DNA of 64,000 nt from UBA7672 sp963738625 (GTDB taxonomy: Bacteria; Pseudomonadota; Alphaproteobacteria; Caulobacterales; Hyphomonadaceae), in contig CAVTXH010000003.1 in NCBI GenBank assembly GCA_963738625.1, positions 868,001 through 932,000 on the forward strand. The letters run 5' to 3'. Below the pieces are notes generated by a model, which was not told the origin of the DNA, did no database searches, and saw nothing but the letters and a program-made list of their open reading frames with translations. Position 1 is the first letter of the stretch, and the number at the start of each line of letters is the position of its first letter. Position numbers and translations under genes: made by a program. Of the stretch, positions 1 to 10,066 are shown in pieces.

Positions 1-1422
1 ATAGCCCTGGAAGTTGGTCGCGCCCGATGCATCACGCACCGCGAACCACACCTCGCCCGCGCCGTGCTCAGCTCCGCCCTTCCAGCTTTCCTGGGACCGC
101 GCGCGCTGCTCGTCCATCGCGGCCTTGTAGGCCTCTTCGTCGACCGACATCTCACGCCCGCGCATAATGTCCTGCGTCAGGTCAAGCGGGAAGCCAAAGG
201 TATCGTAGAGCTTGAACGCGACATCGCCGGGCAGCACGCCGCCCTTGCCGAGCCCCGAAGTCGCCTCGTCAAGCAGCGCAAGGCCGCGGCCCAGCGTGCG
301 TTGGAAGCTCGCCTCTTCCTGGCTCATTGCGCTTTCGATCGCCGCCTGCGCGCGACCGAGTTCGGGATAGGCCGCGCCCATCTCCTGCACCAGGGTTGGA
401 ACCAGCTTGAACATCCCCGGCTCGCGCGCGCCCAGGAGGTGCGCATGGCGCATCGCGCGCCGCATGATCCGGCGCAGCACATAGCCGCGCCCGTCGTTCG
501 ACGGCGTAACGCCATCGGCCATCAGGAAGCAGGACGAACGGAGGTGATCGGATATGACCCGGAAGGACGCTGCGTGGTCGCCTTGGGCCTTCACCCTATA
601 CAGATCCTCCTCCGCCGCGATCAGCGTCGCGAAAAGGTCCGTCTCGAACACCGAATCGACGCCTTGCATGATCGCGGAGATGCGCTCCAGCCCCATGCCC
701 GTATCGATGGAAGGCTTGGGAAGCGGCCGCCGCGAGCCGTCAGCCGACTGCTCGAACTGCATGAAGACGAGGTTCCAGAATTCCAGGAAGCGGTCGCCAT
801 CCTGTTCGGCGGAGCCGGGCGGACCGCCCCAGATCTTGTCGCCGCGGTCGATGAAGATTTCCGAGCAAGGACCGCAGGGGCCCGTGTCGCCCATCGACCA
901 GAAATTGTCGCTGGTGGCTATGCGAATGATGCGGCTGTCCGGCAGGCCGGCAATCTTCTTCCAGTAGCCGTGCGCTTCGTCGTCGTCGTGATAGATCGTG
1001 ACGGTCAGCTTGTCCTTCGGCAGGCCGAACGTGCCGGTGACCATCTTCCAGGCATGCTCGATCGCCAGCTCCTTGAAATAGTCGCCGAACGAAAAGTTGC
1101 CGAGCATCTCGAAGAAGGTGAGGTGGCGCGCCGTGTAGCCGACATTGTCGAGGTCGTTGTGCTTGCCGCCCGCCCGCACGCATTTCTGCGAGGTCGCCGC
1201 GCGCGGCGCAAACGGCTTTTCGACGCCGGTGAAAATGTTCTTGAACTGCACCATGCCCGCGTTGACGAACAGCAGGCTGTTGTCGCCCTGCGGCGGCACG
1301 AGCGGCGAGGACGGCTTCACCGTGTGGCCGGCCTGGGCGAAATAATCGAGGAAGGCCGCACGGATGGCGTTGACGCTTTCCGGCGCGGAGGATTTCGGGC
1401 TGGACGGGCGTCCGGTCGTCAT
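1..1422 (-). CDS. alaS: alanine--tRNA ligase, N-terminal 474 residues (3' end outside window)
   Basis: Charges tRNA-Ala with alanine in the cytosol. The frame is open from the ATG at 1422 to the left edge, giving 474 codons with no stop; the rest lies beyond the window. The N-terminus has the class II aminoacylation core of AlaRS: a motif reading LFVNAGMVQFK near residue 50, TCVRAGGKHNDL-like text (here KCVRAGGKHNDLDNVG) and GNFSFGDYFK. The ATG is preceded by GAGGAG at good spacing. It lies downstream of recA on the same strand, an arrangement common in proteobacteria. The 280 bases between recA and alaS hold no gene, only the hairpin listed at 1527. Confidence 0.97.
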   Translation of the reverse strand, partial: MTTGRPSSPKSSAPESVNAIRAAFLDYFAQAGHTVKPSSPLVPPQGDNSLLFVNAGMVQFKNIFTGVEKPFAPRAATSQKCVRAGGKHNDLDNVGYTARHLTFFEMLGNFSFGDYFKELAIEHAWKMVTGTFGLPKDKLTVTIYHDDDEAHGYWKKIAGLPDSRIIRIATSDNFWSMGDTGPCGPCSEIFIDRGDKIWGGPPGSAEQDGDRFLEFWNLVFMQFEQSADGSRRPLPKPSIDTGMGLERISAIMQGVDSVFETDLFATLIAAEEDLYRVKAQGDHAASFRVISDHLRSSCFLMADGVTPSNDGRGYVLRRIMRRAMRHAHLLGAREPGMFKLVPTLVQEMGAAYPELGRAQAAIESAMSQEEASFQRTLGRGLALLDEATSGLGKGGVLPGDVAFKLYDTFGFPLDLTQDIMRGREMSVDEEAYKAAMDEQRARSQESWKGGAEHGAGEVWFAVRDASGATNFQGY

Positions 1423-1526
1423 CGCAAAGGCTCCTCAGGTCATGGGGCCGGCCCCGCCGATCAGGCGTTCGCCCTTCTCCACGACCGGTTATGTGGGCCC
1501 GTCGCGCCAGTTGTCCCAGCCCGGCG

Positions 1527-1557
1527 CAGGGCTTCGGGGCGGTATAAGCCCCCCCTG
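1527..1557. other. hairpin in the recA-alaS gap
   Basis: Outer arms CAGGG/CCCTG and inner arms GGGGC/GCCCC enclose a seven-base loop, with a four-base bulge on one side. It could be a recA terminator or an alaS leader structure. No T-run follows it on the minus strand, so the role is open. Confidence 0.3.
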
Positions 1558-1702
1558 CCGCGGCGCCAAGCAGAACGGCTCGCCGCCGCTGGAACCATGC
1601 GCCGACAAACAGGCTGGACCTTCAAACGCAGAAGACGCCCATCCCTGGATTCCAGAGACCGGCGCCTTCCTGCACTGCCATGCGTCTAAAGCGTATGCGA
1701 AA

Positions 1703-2836
<1,134 letters not shown>

Positions 2837-2897
2837 GCTGGGGGTAGCGGGGCAAACCCGCTGATTCCCAACCCATCTGCATTCTTTGTACTACAAA

Positions 2898-2911
2898 TGT
2901 TCTCGTGAACA
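2898..2911 (-). promoter_or_regulatory. candidate SOS operator upstream of recA
   Basis: The sequence TGTTCTCGTGAACA has perfect five-base arms around four bases and sits 62 bases before the recA start, where a LexA site would be expected. Characterised alphaproteobacterial LexA boxes are direct repeats (GTTC-N7-GTTC); this is an inverted GTTC-N4-GAAC, so assignment to LexA is an inference. Confidence 0.4.
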
Positions 2912-3064
2912 AAGAGTGAAAATGCGGGATGGCCGAAATAGTTGGGAGGCTCAATTTGTAGGGCTTTCGCGATCGTTTCGGCCCCAGCCCTGGAGGCCCC
3001 GCCCCTCCTACTCGTTCGCCTTGTGGAAGTGAGGCAGTATCTTGCCGAGAAGTGGGGACACGCC

Positions 3065-4294
3065 ATGAAGCCGCTCGCTGCCTGTCTGGCTATGATGTGC
3101 CTGACCGCGGCCGCGCTCGCCGCATGTCAGCCCCGGACACCCTCGGCGCCGGCCGCGACCGACGCCAGGCCCTTTGCGGAAATCCTTTCGAAGGACGGGC
3201 TCGCCGCTGCGGATGCCGCACTTGCTGCGCGCGCCCAGTCGCCTGAGACGGCTTTTCAGCTCGGCGGCGTGCGTTTCCTGCGCGCCTTCGAAGTCATTCT
3301 TCAGACGCGCTATGCCAGCTATCGTGGCGACGTCCCATTCCTGCCCGGTATGCGCACCCCCCTGCCGGCCAATCCCAACGCGAAGTTCGATCCGGCCTTC
3401 CTGGAAACGGCTCTCGCCGGGGCGCTGACACACCTTGCCGGCGCCGAGACCGCGCTTGCTCCGTCGTTGAAGGGCGAGTTCGCGACCAGCCTTCCGCTCG
3501 ATGCTGTCTGGCTCGACATCGACCAGGATGGCCAGCGCTCCGATTGGGAATCGCTCAAGGCGATCTTGTCGGACATGGGCGCCGCGGCGGACTGGGATCA
3601 GTTCGACGGGATCATACGCTTCGATGCAGCGGACGCCGAATGGCTCGCCGCCTATGTTCACATGCTCGCGGGAATGAGCGAGCTGGTGTTGTCGCTTGAT
3701 CCCACGCCGGCGATCCGGACGGTCTATGAAGGGCGCGCCCGCCTCGAACGCGCCGGCGCGATCGGCGCCCCAACGCCGCTGTTCTCGGACGACGAATGGA
3801 TCGATCAGGCAGCGGCCGTGCTGCTGACCCTGGAAGGAAAGCCGGACGCCGCGCGCACGCGCAAGGCGCTCGACCACTTCAAGCAAATGATCGCGCACAA
3901 CCGGAAATTCTGGCCAAAGATGATGGCCGAGACCGACAATGATCACGAATGGCTGCCCAACCCCTCGCAGGCCTCGCCGTTCGGCGTGACCATCACCGGC
4001 GACGTGGCGGCCTCCTGGCAGGGCGTGCTCGCCGAGATCGACGACATGCTCGCAGGCCGGAAGCTGGTCCCCTACTGGCGCACGCCAGGCGACGGCGGGA
4101 GCGGCGCGGGCGTAGGCATCAACATCCGCAAACTGTTGACCGATCCGGGCGACATGAATCTCGTGCTGCTGGTGCAGGGAACGGCGATCGCGCCCTATCT
4201 CGAAACCGGCCCGCTCGTCACCATGGACGCTTGGAATCGCTTCACCGCGATGACGCAGAGCGACGGCCTGCTCGTCGCGCTCCTGCTCAACTGA
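3065..4294 (+). CDS. uncharacterised lipoprotein, 409 aa
   Basis: The family is not recognised. The start at 3065 gives a lipoprotein signal (MKPLAACLAMMCLTAAALAACQ) with the lipobox LAAC, so the mature protein is probably membrane-anchored in the periplasm. The body is globular, helix-rich and without obvious repeats. It contains DIDQDGQRSDWE near residue 155, which resembles an EF-hand-like acidic loop (inference), and a conserved-looking PNPSQASPFG segment. It stands alone, on the opposite strand to recA and convergent with the next gene. An upstream in-frame extension to 2942 exists, but it would bury the signal peptide. Confidence 0.8.
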   Translation: MKPLAACLAMMCLTAAALAACQPRTPSAPAATDARPFAEILSKDGLAAADAALAARAQSPETAFQLGGVRFLRAFEVILQTRYASYRGDVPFLPGMRTPLPANPNAKFDPAFLETALAGALTHLAGAETALAPSLKGEFATSLPLDAVWLDIDQDGQRSDWESLKAILSDMGAAADWDQFDGIIRFDAADAEWLAAYVHMLAGMSELVLSLDPTPAIRTVYEGRARLERAGAIGAPTPLFSDDEWIDQAAAVLLTLEGKPDAARTRKALDHFKQMIAHNRKFWPKMMAETDNDHEWLPNPSQASPFGVTITGDVAASWQGVLAEIDDMLAGRKLVPYWRTPGDGGSGAGVGINIRKLLTDPGDMNLVLLVQGTAIAPYLETGPLVTMDAWNRFTAMTQSDGLLVALLLN

Positions 4295-4339
4295 CGGCTC
4301 GCAGGAAACATCGCCGGACTTCTGCTCTGGCTGAAGAAT

Positions 4340-5293
4340 CTACTTCCGCGCTTTGGCCTTGCGCCTGTCCAGCTCGCGCCCACCGGCGAGGATGCCGGGC
4401 AGCGAATAGTTGCCCTCATGACACGCGGTCTCCATCACGTGATTGGGGGTCGCGTCGAAAAGCTGCTCGCCGCGCCAGGTCTGCGAGAAAGCCGTGGGGT
4501 CGTCGACCGCGAACTGGTAGAGGATCTCGGTCGGCGAGATGCGGGTGAACCGCTCCGTCACCTTCGCATCCGCGGAGACATAGATCGGGGAAGCGGGCTT
4601 GTAGGCTTCGCCCGGCTTGAACCCGTCCGTCTCGACGACCAGCGTGTCGCCTTCCCAGCGGCCCCGCGAGTATCCCGCCCACCGCCGCTCGCCTATCCTC
4701 GGCTCGTCGCGCAGCGCGATGAGCCGCATCACTCCGTTCTGTTCCATCGATATCACCAGGTGATCCCTGGTCTGCACGAACTGGTAGTTGCCGTTGTACC
4801 GTGCGGTGAACATCGGCACGCTGGTCGATCCGGACCCGCCGATCATGCACCGCTCCGGGCCGGGCCGGGCTTCAGGATGGTCGTAGACATACAGCATGTC
4901 GTTCAGCCCCTTTGCCAGCCGGGCCCGGCCCTCTGCATTGTAGGGCATCTTGCCGTTCGGCGGATCGACGATCACCGAGGTGCGGATCTCGCCGTTGATT
5001 CTGGTCATGTCGTCGCCGACTTCCCACCATTCGGACTGGCGGCCGCCTATTCCGTCGCTGTTGTCGTCGAGAAAAGCCTTCTTGCTCGCAGCGACGAACG
5101 CGGCCGCACGCTCTTCGGTCGTGGTCGGCGCATCGAACGCCGCGGGGCGCTCCAGCGGCGTCGCCGTCTTGTTGGTCCACACGCCTTCGAGGCTCGGCGC
5201 GCCATCCGCCGTGCGCGGCGCCTTCCACGCCTCCTGGGCGAAGGCAGGCGCCGATATCAGGACAATCGCCACAACCAGACGTCCCACCGCCAT
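4340..5293 (-). CDS. secreted protein of an uncharacterised family, 317 aa
   Basis: An N-terminal signal peptide (MAVGRLVVAIVLISAPAFAQ) predicts export. The C-terminal half carries the stretch GRWEGDTLVVETDGF, then a TERFTR segment, then ACHEGNYSLPGIL near the end. This order recurs in a large uncharacterised family of exported proteins in Acidobacteria and Proteobacteria (recalled, not searched). Function is unknown. It is divergent from the thiolase-like gene at 5466, and the shared intergenic region contains an inverted repeat. Confidence 0.8.
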   Translation of the reverse strand: MAVGRLVVAIVLISAPAFAQEAWKAPRTADGAPSLEGVWTNKTATPLERPAAFDAPTTTEERAAAFVAASKKAFLDDNSDGIGGRQSEWWEVGDDMTRINGEIRTSVIVDPPNGKMPYNAEGRARLAKGLNDMLYVYDHPEARPGPERCMIGGSGSTSVPMFTARYNGNYQFVQTRDHLVISMEQNGVMRLIALRDEPRIGERRWAGYSRGRWEGDTLVVETDGFKPGEAYKPASPIYVSADAKVTERFTRISPTEILYQFAVDDPTAFSQTWRGEQLFDATPNHVMETACHEGNYSLPGILAGGRELDRRKAKARK

Positions 5294-5367
5294 CGCGAGT
5301 CCTCCCGTAAACTACCGGCGCAATCTAGCAGGCCGCCAGTTCTGTGGCAGAGGCAGTCAGACGCCTC

Positions 5368-5386
5368 CAGTTCAGCAATTGAACTG
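5368..5386. promoter_or_regulatory. inverted repeat between divergent genes
   Basis: CAGTTCA and TGAACTG flank five bases in the 172-base region separating the secreted-protein gene (4340, minus) from the thiolase-like gene (5466, plus). A dimeric repressor site is plausible. No regulator gene is adjacent. Confidence 0.3.
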
Positions 5387-5465
5387 CGGCGCACATTGAA
5401 TCACCAAGGGCAAAGCCCCGCCGCCGACATTGATCGCACGCTGCGAATACCTGCATGATCTGACA

Positions 5466-6962
5466 ATGACCGCACTCTCCCCCGACCAAATCCCCGTCAT
5501 CGCCGGCATTGGCGAGATCACCGATCGTCCGAAAGACGTGATGCAGTCGCTCGAGCCCGCCGCTCTGATGGCCGAGGCCGCGCGCCGGGCCGACGCGGAT
5601 TCCCGCGGTCTCCTGAAACAGGTCGACAGCCTCGACATCATCGCCCTCGTCAGCTGGCGCTATGACGACCTGCCCGCCCGCCTCTGCGAACGCCTCGGCA
5701 TCGCGCCGAAGCGCGCCTTCTACGGCACGGTCGGCGGCGAAAGTCCGGTGCGCTACATCCACGAAGCCGCCCAGCGCATCGCGCTGGGAACCAGCGGCGT
5801 CGCCCTGATCGCCGGCGCCGAGGCGCAGTACGCGGTCAATCACGCCAAGCGCGCCGGCATTGACCTGCCCTGGACGTCCTACGCCGTCAGCGCGCCAAAG
5901 ATGAAGCGCGCCGCCGACTATGTGCATCCGCTCGGTCACAAGCTCGGCGTCGCCTGGCCGATCAGCGTCTATCCTTTCTACGACGCCGCCACCGCCCACG
6001 CCTGGGGACAGACGCCCGCGCAAGCGCGGGCCGAATCCGCCCTGCTCTGGTCGCGCTACTCGGCCGCCGCCGCGCGCAATCCCTATGCGTGGTCGAAGAC
6101 GCCGCTTTCGCCCGCCGACATCGCAACGGTAACGCCCGACAACCGGATGATCTCGTGGCCCTACGTGAAGCGCATGGTCGCCAATCCGAACGTCAACCAG
6201 GGCGCCGCGATCATCGTCACCTCGCTTGCTAAGGCGCGGGCCGCCGGCATTCCCGAAGATAGACTCGTCTTCATCGGCGCCAGCGCCTCCGCAAGCGAAC
6301 CGCGCGACTGGCTCGCACGCGATGCCTACACCGTCAGTCACGCGCAGGACGCGGTGCTCGACGCCATGCTTGCCCGCTCCGAAAAGTTCGACGCGCTCGA
6401 ACTCTACTCCTGCTTTCCCGTCGTGCCGAAGATGGCGCGGCGCAAGCTCGGCCTCGGCCCCGATGTCGAGCCCAGCGTCACTGGCGGCCTGTCCTTCTTC
6501 GGGGGACCGCTCAACGTCTACATGGCGCACGCCGCGAGCGCGATGGTGCGCGCCATCCGCGAAGGCGCCTCCGCTGGTCTCCTCTATGGCCAGGGCGAGT
6601 TCGTCACCAAACACCACGCCCTCATCCTCGCGCGCGAACCCCAGGACGATGGCGTCCTCGCCGACGCTCGCGCGCAGGAAAAGGCCGACGCATGCCGCGG
6701 TCCCGCTCCGCCCACCGACGAGACGCCCGACGGCCCCGCCACGATCGAGACCTTCACCATCCTCCACGATGCACAGGGCCAGCCCATCCAGGGCGTCGTC
6801 ATCGCCCGCATGCGCTCAGGCGCCCGCACGCTCGCACGCATCCCCGCCGCCCACGCAGACGACCTCGCCCTGCTGACCAATCAGGACCGCTATCCCATCG
6901 GCGCGCGCGGCCGGGTCCGCCCAGGGCCTGACGGCCTTCCGGAATGGCGCACATCTGCTTGA
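5466..6962 (+). CDS. thiolase-like protein type 1 (acetyl-CoA acetyltransferase-like), 498 aa
   Basis: The fold is thiolase-like: VALIAGAEAQYAV near residue 120, NVNQGAAIIVTS near 245, YSCFPVVPKMAR and TGGLSFFGGPLN near 320-345. The usual nucleophilic Cys region reads GGESPVRYI, and the usual GHP motif reads GGP, so standard thiolase chemistry is doubtful. The last ~100 residues (FTILHDAQGQPIQGVVIARM onwards) look like the extra C-terminal domain of the TLP1 family. The start MTALSPDQ at 5466 fits the thiolase N-terminus (IPVIAGIGE); an in-frame ATG 36 bases earlier is less likely. Substrate is unknown, perhaps an acyl-CoA. Confidence 0.82.
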   Translation: MTALSPDQIPVIAGIGEITDRPKDVMQSLEPAALMAEAARRADADSRGLLKQVDSLDIIALVSWRYDDLPARLCERLGIAPKRAFYGTVGGESPVRYIHEAAQRIALGTSGVALIAGAEAQYAVNHAKRAGIDLPWTSYAVSAPKMKRAADYVHPLGHKLGVAWPISVYPFYDAATAHAWGQTPAQARAESALLWSRYSAAAARNPYAWSKTPLSPADIATVTPDNRMISWPYVKRMVANPNVNQGAAIIVTSLAKARAAGIPEDRLVFIGASASASEPRDWLARDAYTVSHAQDAVLDAMLARSEKFDALELYSCFPVVPKMARRKLGLGPDVEPSVTGGLSFFGGPLNVYMAHAASAMVRAIREGASAGLLYGQGEFVTKHHALILAREPQDDGVLADARAQEKADACRGPAPPTDETPDGPATIETFTILHDAQGQPIQGVVIARMRSGARTLARIPAAHADDLALLTNQDRYPIGARGRVRPGPDGLPEWRTSA

Positions 6963-7050
6963 TTCAACGTGATTGCCTGCCTCTCGCCTGTCATGCGCGG
7001 CGTGCTATGTCTTCCAGCAACTTGGGGAACAGACTTCAGGGGAGAAGCTC

Positions 7051-7575
7051 ATGCGCAAAGCCAGCCTGATCGCCGCGTCCGTCGCCGCCTTCGCCTTGGC
7101 CGCCGCCTGCAACGAACAACCCGCAGCGCCTGCGACTGATCCAGCGGCCGCAGCCGCCGCGACCGGAGAAGCGGTTACAGCCGCCCTCGCCGCGCGCGAT
7201 GCAGAGCAAACCAGCGTTCACACCGATCCCGGCCCTGCCGTCTATTTCGTCAACCTGCGCGACGGGCAGACCGTCACCTCGCCCTTCCGCGTCGTCTTCG
7301 GCGTCTATGGCAAGGGCGTCGCGCCCGCGCTGGTCGACAAGGAGAACACCGGCCACCACCACCTGCTGATCGACACCGAACTCAGCGAAGAGGAAAAAGC
7401 CTTCGCCATCCCCAACGATGCGCAGCACATGCACTTCGGCGGCGGCCAGACCGAAACCGTGCTCCAGCTTCCCGCCGGCCAGCACACCCTCCAGCTCGTC
7501 TTCGGCGACATGAACCACGAGCTTCACAAGCCGACGCCGATCATGTCCCAGAAGATCACTATAACGGTAAAGTAA
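7051..7575 (+). CDS. DUF4399 lipoprotein, 174 aa
   Basis: The signal (MRKASLIAASVAAFALAAAC) ends in a lipobox. A low-complexity Ala/Pro linker follows, then the DUF4399 domain: VYFVNLRDGQTVTSPFRVVFG, a His-rich GHHHLLID, then HMHFGGGQTE and LVFGDMNHELHKP. The several conserved His residues suggest metal binding, but the function is uncharacterised. The start is fixed by AGGGGAG eight bases upstream. It follows the thiolase-like gene on the same strand. Confidence 0.88.
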   Translation: MRKASLIAASVAAFALAAACNEQPAAPATDPAAAAAATGEAVTAALAARDAEQTSVHTDPGPAVYFVNLRDGQTVTSPFRVVFGVYGKGVAPALVDKENTGHHHLLIDTELSEEEKAFAIPNDAQHMHFGGGQTETVLQLPAGQHTLQLVFGDMNHELHKPTPIMSQKITITVK

Positions 7576-7611
7576 GCCTGGCTCTCGCCTCGTCCGGCCG
7601 GACGGACAACC

Positions 7612-7628
7612 GAACGGCCTGGCCGTTC
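7612..7628 (+). terminator. weak hairpin after the DUF4399 gene
   Basis: GAACGGC and GCCGTTC flank a three-base loop 37 bases after the stop codon. A 14-base perfect palindrome (7591-7604) precedes it. No clear T-run follows, so termination is uncertain. Confidence 0.3.
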
Positions 7629-7747
7629 CGCCAGCGCGTTTCTTATCGCCATACGGTGCGGGGCGCCTGCAGCGAGCGGAGGCGGCGGCAGGCCTTGAGT
7701 CGCAGCCCGCCGGGCCCACATTTCACGCAAGGAGGCACTGACACCCC

Positions 7748-8707
7748 ATGCGCGGCTCGAACCACCTTCGCACCTTTATGCTGCTTGCGGCCCTGACCGC
7801 CCTGTTCGTCGGCGTCGGCTACCTGATCGGCGGCCCGACCGGCATGGTCATCGCCTTCGCCATCGCCCTGGTCGGCAACCTGATCAGCTACTGGAACGCC
7901 GACAAGATCGTGCTGTCCATGTACCGGGCGGTCGATGCGGACGAAAACCACGCCGACGCCCGCGTCCGCGCCTATGCGCAGGACGTGCGCGAGATGGCCG
8001 CCGACGCCGGCCTGCCTGAGCCGCGCGTGACGATCATCGAAAGCCAGCAGCCGAACGCCTTCGCCACCGGCCGCGACCCGGAGCATGCCGCCGTCGCCGC
8101 GACGACCGGCCTTCTCACCATGCTCGACCGCCGCGAGATCCGCGCCGTCATGGGCCACGAGCTGGCGCACGTGCAAAACCGGGACACGCTGACCATGACG
8201 GTCACCGCCACCATCGCCGGCGCCATCTCTGCGCTCGCCAACTTCGCCTTCTTCTTCGGCGGCGCGAACGAACGCGAGCGCCCGGGCGGCTTCATCGGCC
8301 TCATCGCCATCATGTTCCTCGCCCCCATGGCCGCCGCCCTGGTGCAGATGGCGATCAGCCGCGGCCGCGAATACGAAGCCGACCGCATCGGCGCAGGCAT
8401 CTCCAACGACCCCGCCGCCCTCGCCTCCGCCCTGCAGAAGATCGACGCCTACGCCCGCGGCGGCGTCGTCAACCTGCACGCCGAGCGTAATCCGGCGACA
8501 GCGCACATGTTCATCATCAACCCGCTGGCCGGCCGCGGCGCCGACAACCTCTTCTCGACTCACCCCTCGACCCAGAACCGTGTCGCGGCTCTCGCCGAAG
8601 CCTTCAGCAGCTTCAGCCCCGACACGGCGAACGCCCGCCCCGCGCCGGCGACCACATCGGCCGTGCCGGCGTTCTCACGCAACCGCCGCCGGGGGCCGTG
8701 GGGCTGA
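7748..8707 (+). CDS. htpX: membrane zinc metalloprotease HtpX
   Basis: HtpX is a cytoplasmic-membrane protease of the M48 family that removes misfolded membrane proteins. Two hydrophobic segments lie at the N-terminus (residues ~8-50). The zinc motif HELAH is at residues 137-141, followed by two further membrane segments (~155-205). A conserved EYEADRIGA supplies the third zinc ligand. Length (319) is slightly above the usual ~290 because of an Ala/Pro/Arg-rich tail. An AAGGAGG ribosome site precedes the ATG. Confidence 0.96.
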   Translation: MRGSNHLRTFMLLAALTALFVGVGYLIGGPTGMVIAFAIALVGNLISYWNADKIVLSMYRAVDADENHADARVRAYAQDVREMAADAGLPEPRVTIIESQQPNAFATGRDPEHAAVAATTGLLTMLDRREIRAVMGHELAHVQNRDTLTMTVTATIAGAISALANFAFFFGGANERERPGGFIGLIAIMFLAPMAAALVQMAISRGREYEADRIGAGISNDPAALASALQKIDAYARGGVVNLHAERNPATAHMFIINPLAGRGADNLFSTHPSTQNRVAALAEAFSSFSPDTANARPAPATTSAVPAFSRNRRRGPWG

Positions 8708-8764
8708 GCAATCGGCGGGTCCACCTTGTTGGCGACCCCGGCAACACGCTAGCCTGTTGAGAGA

Positions 8765-8781
8765 GCGCCGCTTCGCGGCGC
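8765..8781 (+). promoter_or_regulatory. GC-rich leader hairpin
   Basis: GCGCCG and CGGCGC enclose CTTCG, 17 bases before the start of the carrier gene at 8798. It could terminate htpX transcription or lie in the carrier's leader. Confidence 0.35.
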
Positions 8782-8797
8782 CTGTCATCGGGGAATC

Positions 8798-10060
8798 ATG
8801 GCCGCTCTTGCCAATCCGGCGATCCTGTCGCTGATCGCGCTCGCGATGGTCGTCGGCGTCAGCCTTACCTCGCGCATCAACATCGGCGTCTTGGCCGTGG
8901 CGCTTGCAACCATAGTCGCCGTGCTGGTTGCGAAATGGAAACCGGCCGAGCTCGCCGGCGCCTTTCCGGCGGACCTGTTCCTCACCCTGCTCGGCGTCTC
9001 CGTCCTCTTCGGCGCAGCGCAGGCGAACGGCACGCTGGCGGCGGCGGCCGAACGCATCGTCTGGCTCAGCGCCGGTCGAACCGGCCTCCTCCCCATCCTC
9101 TTTTTCCTTTTCTCCGCCCTGTTTTCGGCGCTGGGCCCGGGCGCCATCGCGGCCTCCGCGCTGGTCGCGCCGCTGGCGATGGCCACCGGCCTGCGCGCCG
9201 GCGCGCCCGCCTTCCTGCTGGCGCTGATGGTCGGCAACGGAGCCAACGCCGGCAATCTCTCGCCGATCTCCGCTGGAGGGCTGATCGTATCGGCCCAGAT
9301 GGCCAAGGCCGGACTCGTCGGCCATGAGTGGGCAGCGTTCACCGCGAACCTGGTCGCGCACACGCTGGTCGCCGCCGCCGCCTACGCTGCGTTCGGCGGC
9401 GTAGCCCTGCTGCGCAGGGGCCGCGAAGACGCCGCTGCGGTCACGCTGTCAAAGTTCGAACCGCGTCACTGGTTCACCTTCGCCGTTATCACGGTCTGGA
9501 TCGTCTGCGTGATCTTCCTCGGCTATCCCCCCGGGCTCACCGCTTTTATCGCCGCCGCAGCGCTCATTCTCACCAGGCTCGCCGACGACGGCGCGAGCCT
9601 TCGCTCCGTGCCCTGGGCGGTGATCGTCATGGTCTGCGGCGTCGGCGTGCTGGTCTCTGTGATGGACAAGACAGGCGGCATGGATCTCTTCACCACCGGC
9701 CTGTCGAAGATCACCACGCCCGACACCGTCAACGGCCTGATGGCCTTCGTCACCGGCCTCATCTCGACGTACAGCTCCACCTCGGGCGTCGTCTATCCGG
9801 CCTTCCTGCCCGCAGTGAGCGGCCTTGTCGAAAAGCTCGGCGGCGGCGATCCTCTTCAGATCGCCCTCTCCATCAATGTCGGCGCCGCGCTCGTGGACGT
9901 GTCCCCTCTATCCACCATTGGCGCCCTCGCCCTGGCGGCCGTTCCGGCCGGCGCCGCCGACATGCGCAAGCTCTTCCGCGATATGCTGATCTGGGGCTTC
10001 GCCATGACCGTGGTCGGCGCCGTCTTCTCCCAGCTTCTTATCGGCCTCTTCGCCTGGTGA
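8798..10060 (+). CDS. MatC-like / divalent anion:Na+ symporter-type membrane carrier, 420 aa
   Basis: A polytopic inner-membrane protein with about eleven hydrophobic segments. Two re-entrant-like signatures suggest the ion transporter superfamily: GNGANAGNLSPISAGG near residue 147 and SSTSGVVYPAFLP near 327. The first ~150 residues resemble the MatC N-terminal domain of dicarboxylate carriers. A C4-dicarboxylate or related anion is the likely substrate, but specificity is inferred. It ends six bases before the convergent cckA gene and stands alone downstream of htpX. Confidence 0.85.
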   Translation: MAALANPAILSLIALAMVVGVSLTSRINIGVLAVALATIVAVLVAKWKPAELAGAFPADLFLTLLGVSVLFGAAQANGTLAAAAERIVWLSAGRTGLLPILFFLFSALFSALGPGAIAASALVAPLAMATGLRAGAPAFLLALMVGNGANAGNLSPISAGGLIVSAQMAKAGLVGHEWAAFTANLVAHTLVAAAAYAAFGGVALLRRGREDAAAVTLSKFEPRHWFTFAVITVWIVCVIFLGYPPGLTAFIAAAALILTRLADDGASLRSVPWAVIVMVCGVGVLVSVMDKTGGMDLFTTGLSKITTPDTVNGLMAFVTGLISTYSSTSGVVYPAFLPAVSGLVEKLGGGDPLQIALSINVGAALVDVSPLSTIGALALAAVPAGAADMRKLFRDMLIWGFAMTVVGAVFSQLLIGLFAW

Positions 10061-10066
10061 TGCGGC

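Noticed and set aside
5325..6767. A 480-codon open frame on the minus strand
   Set aside because: It is antisense to the thiolase-like gene, with no start signal or domain.
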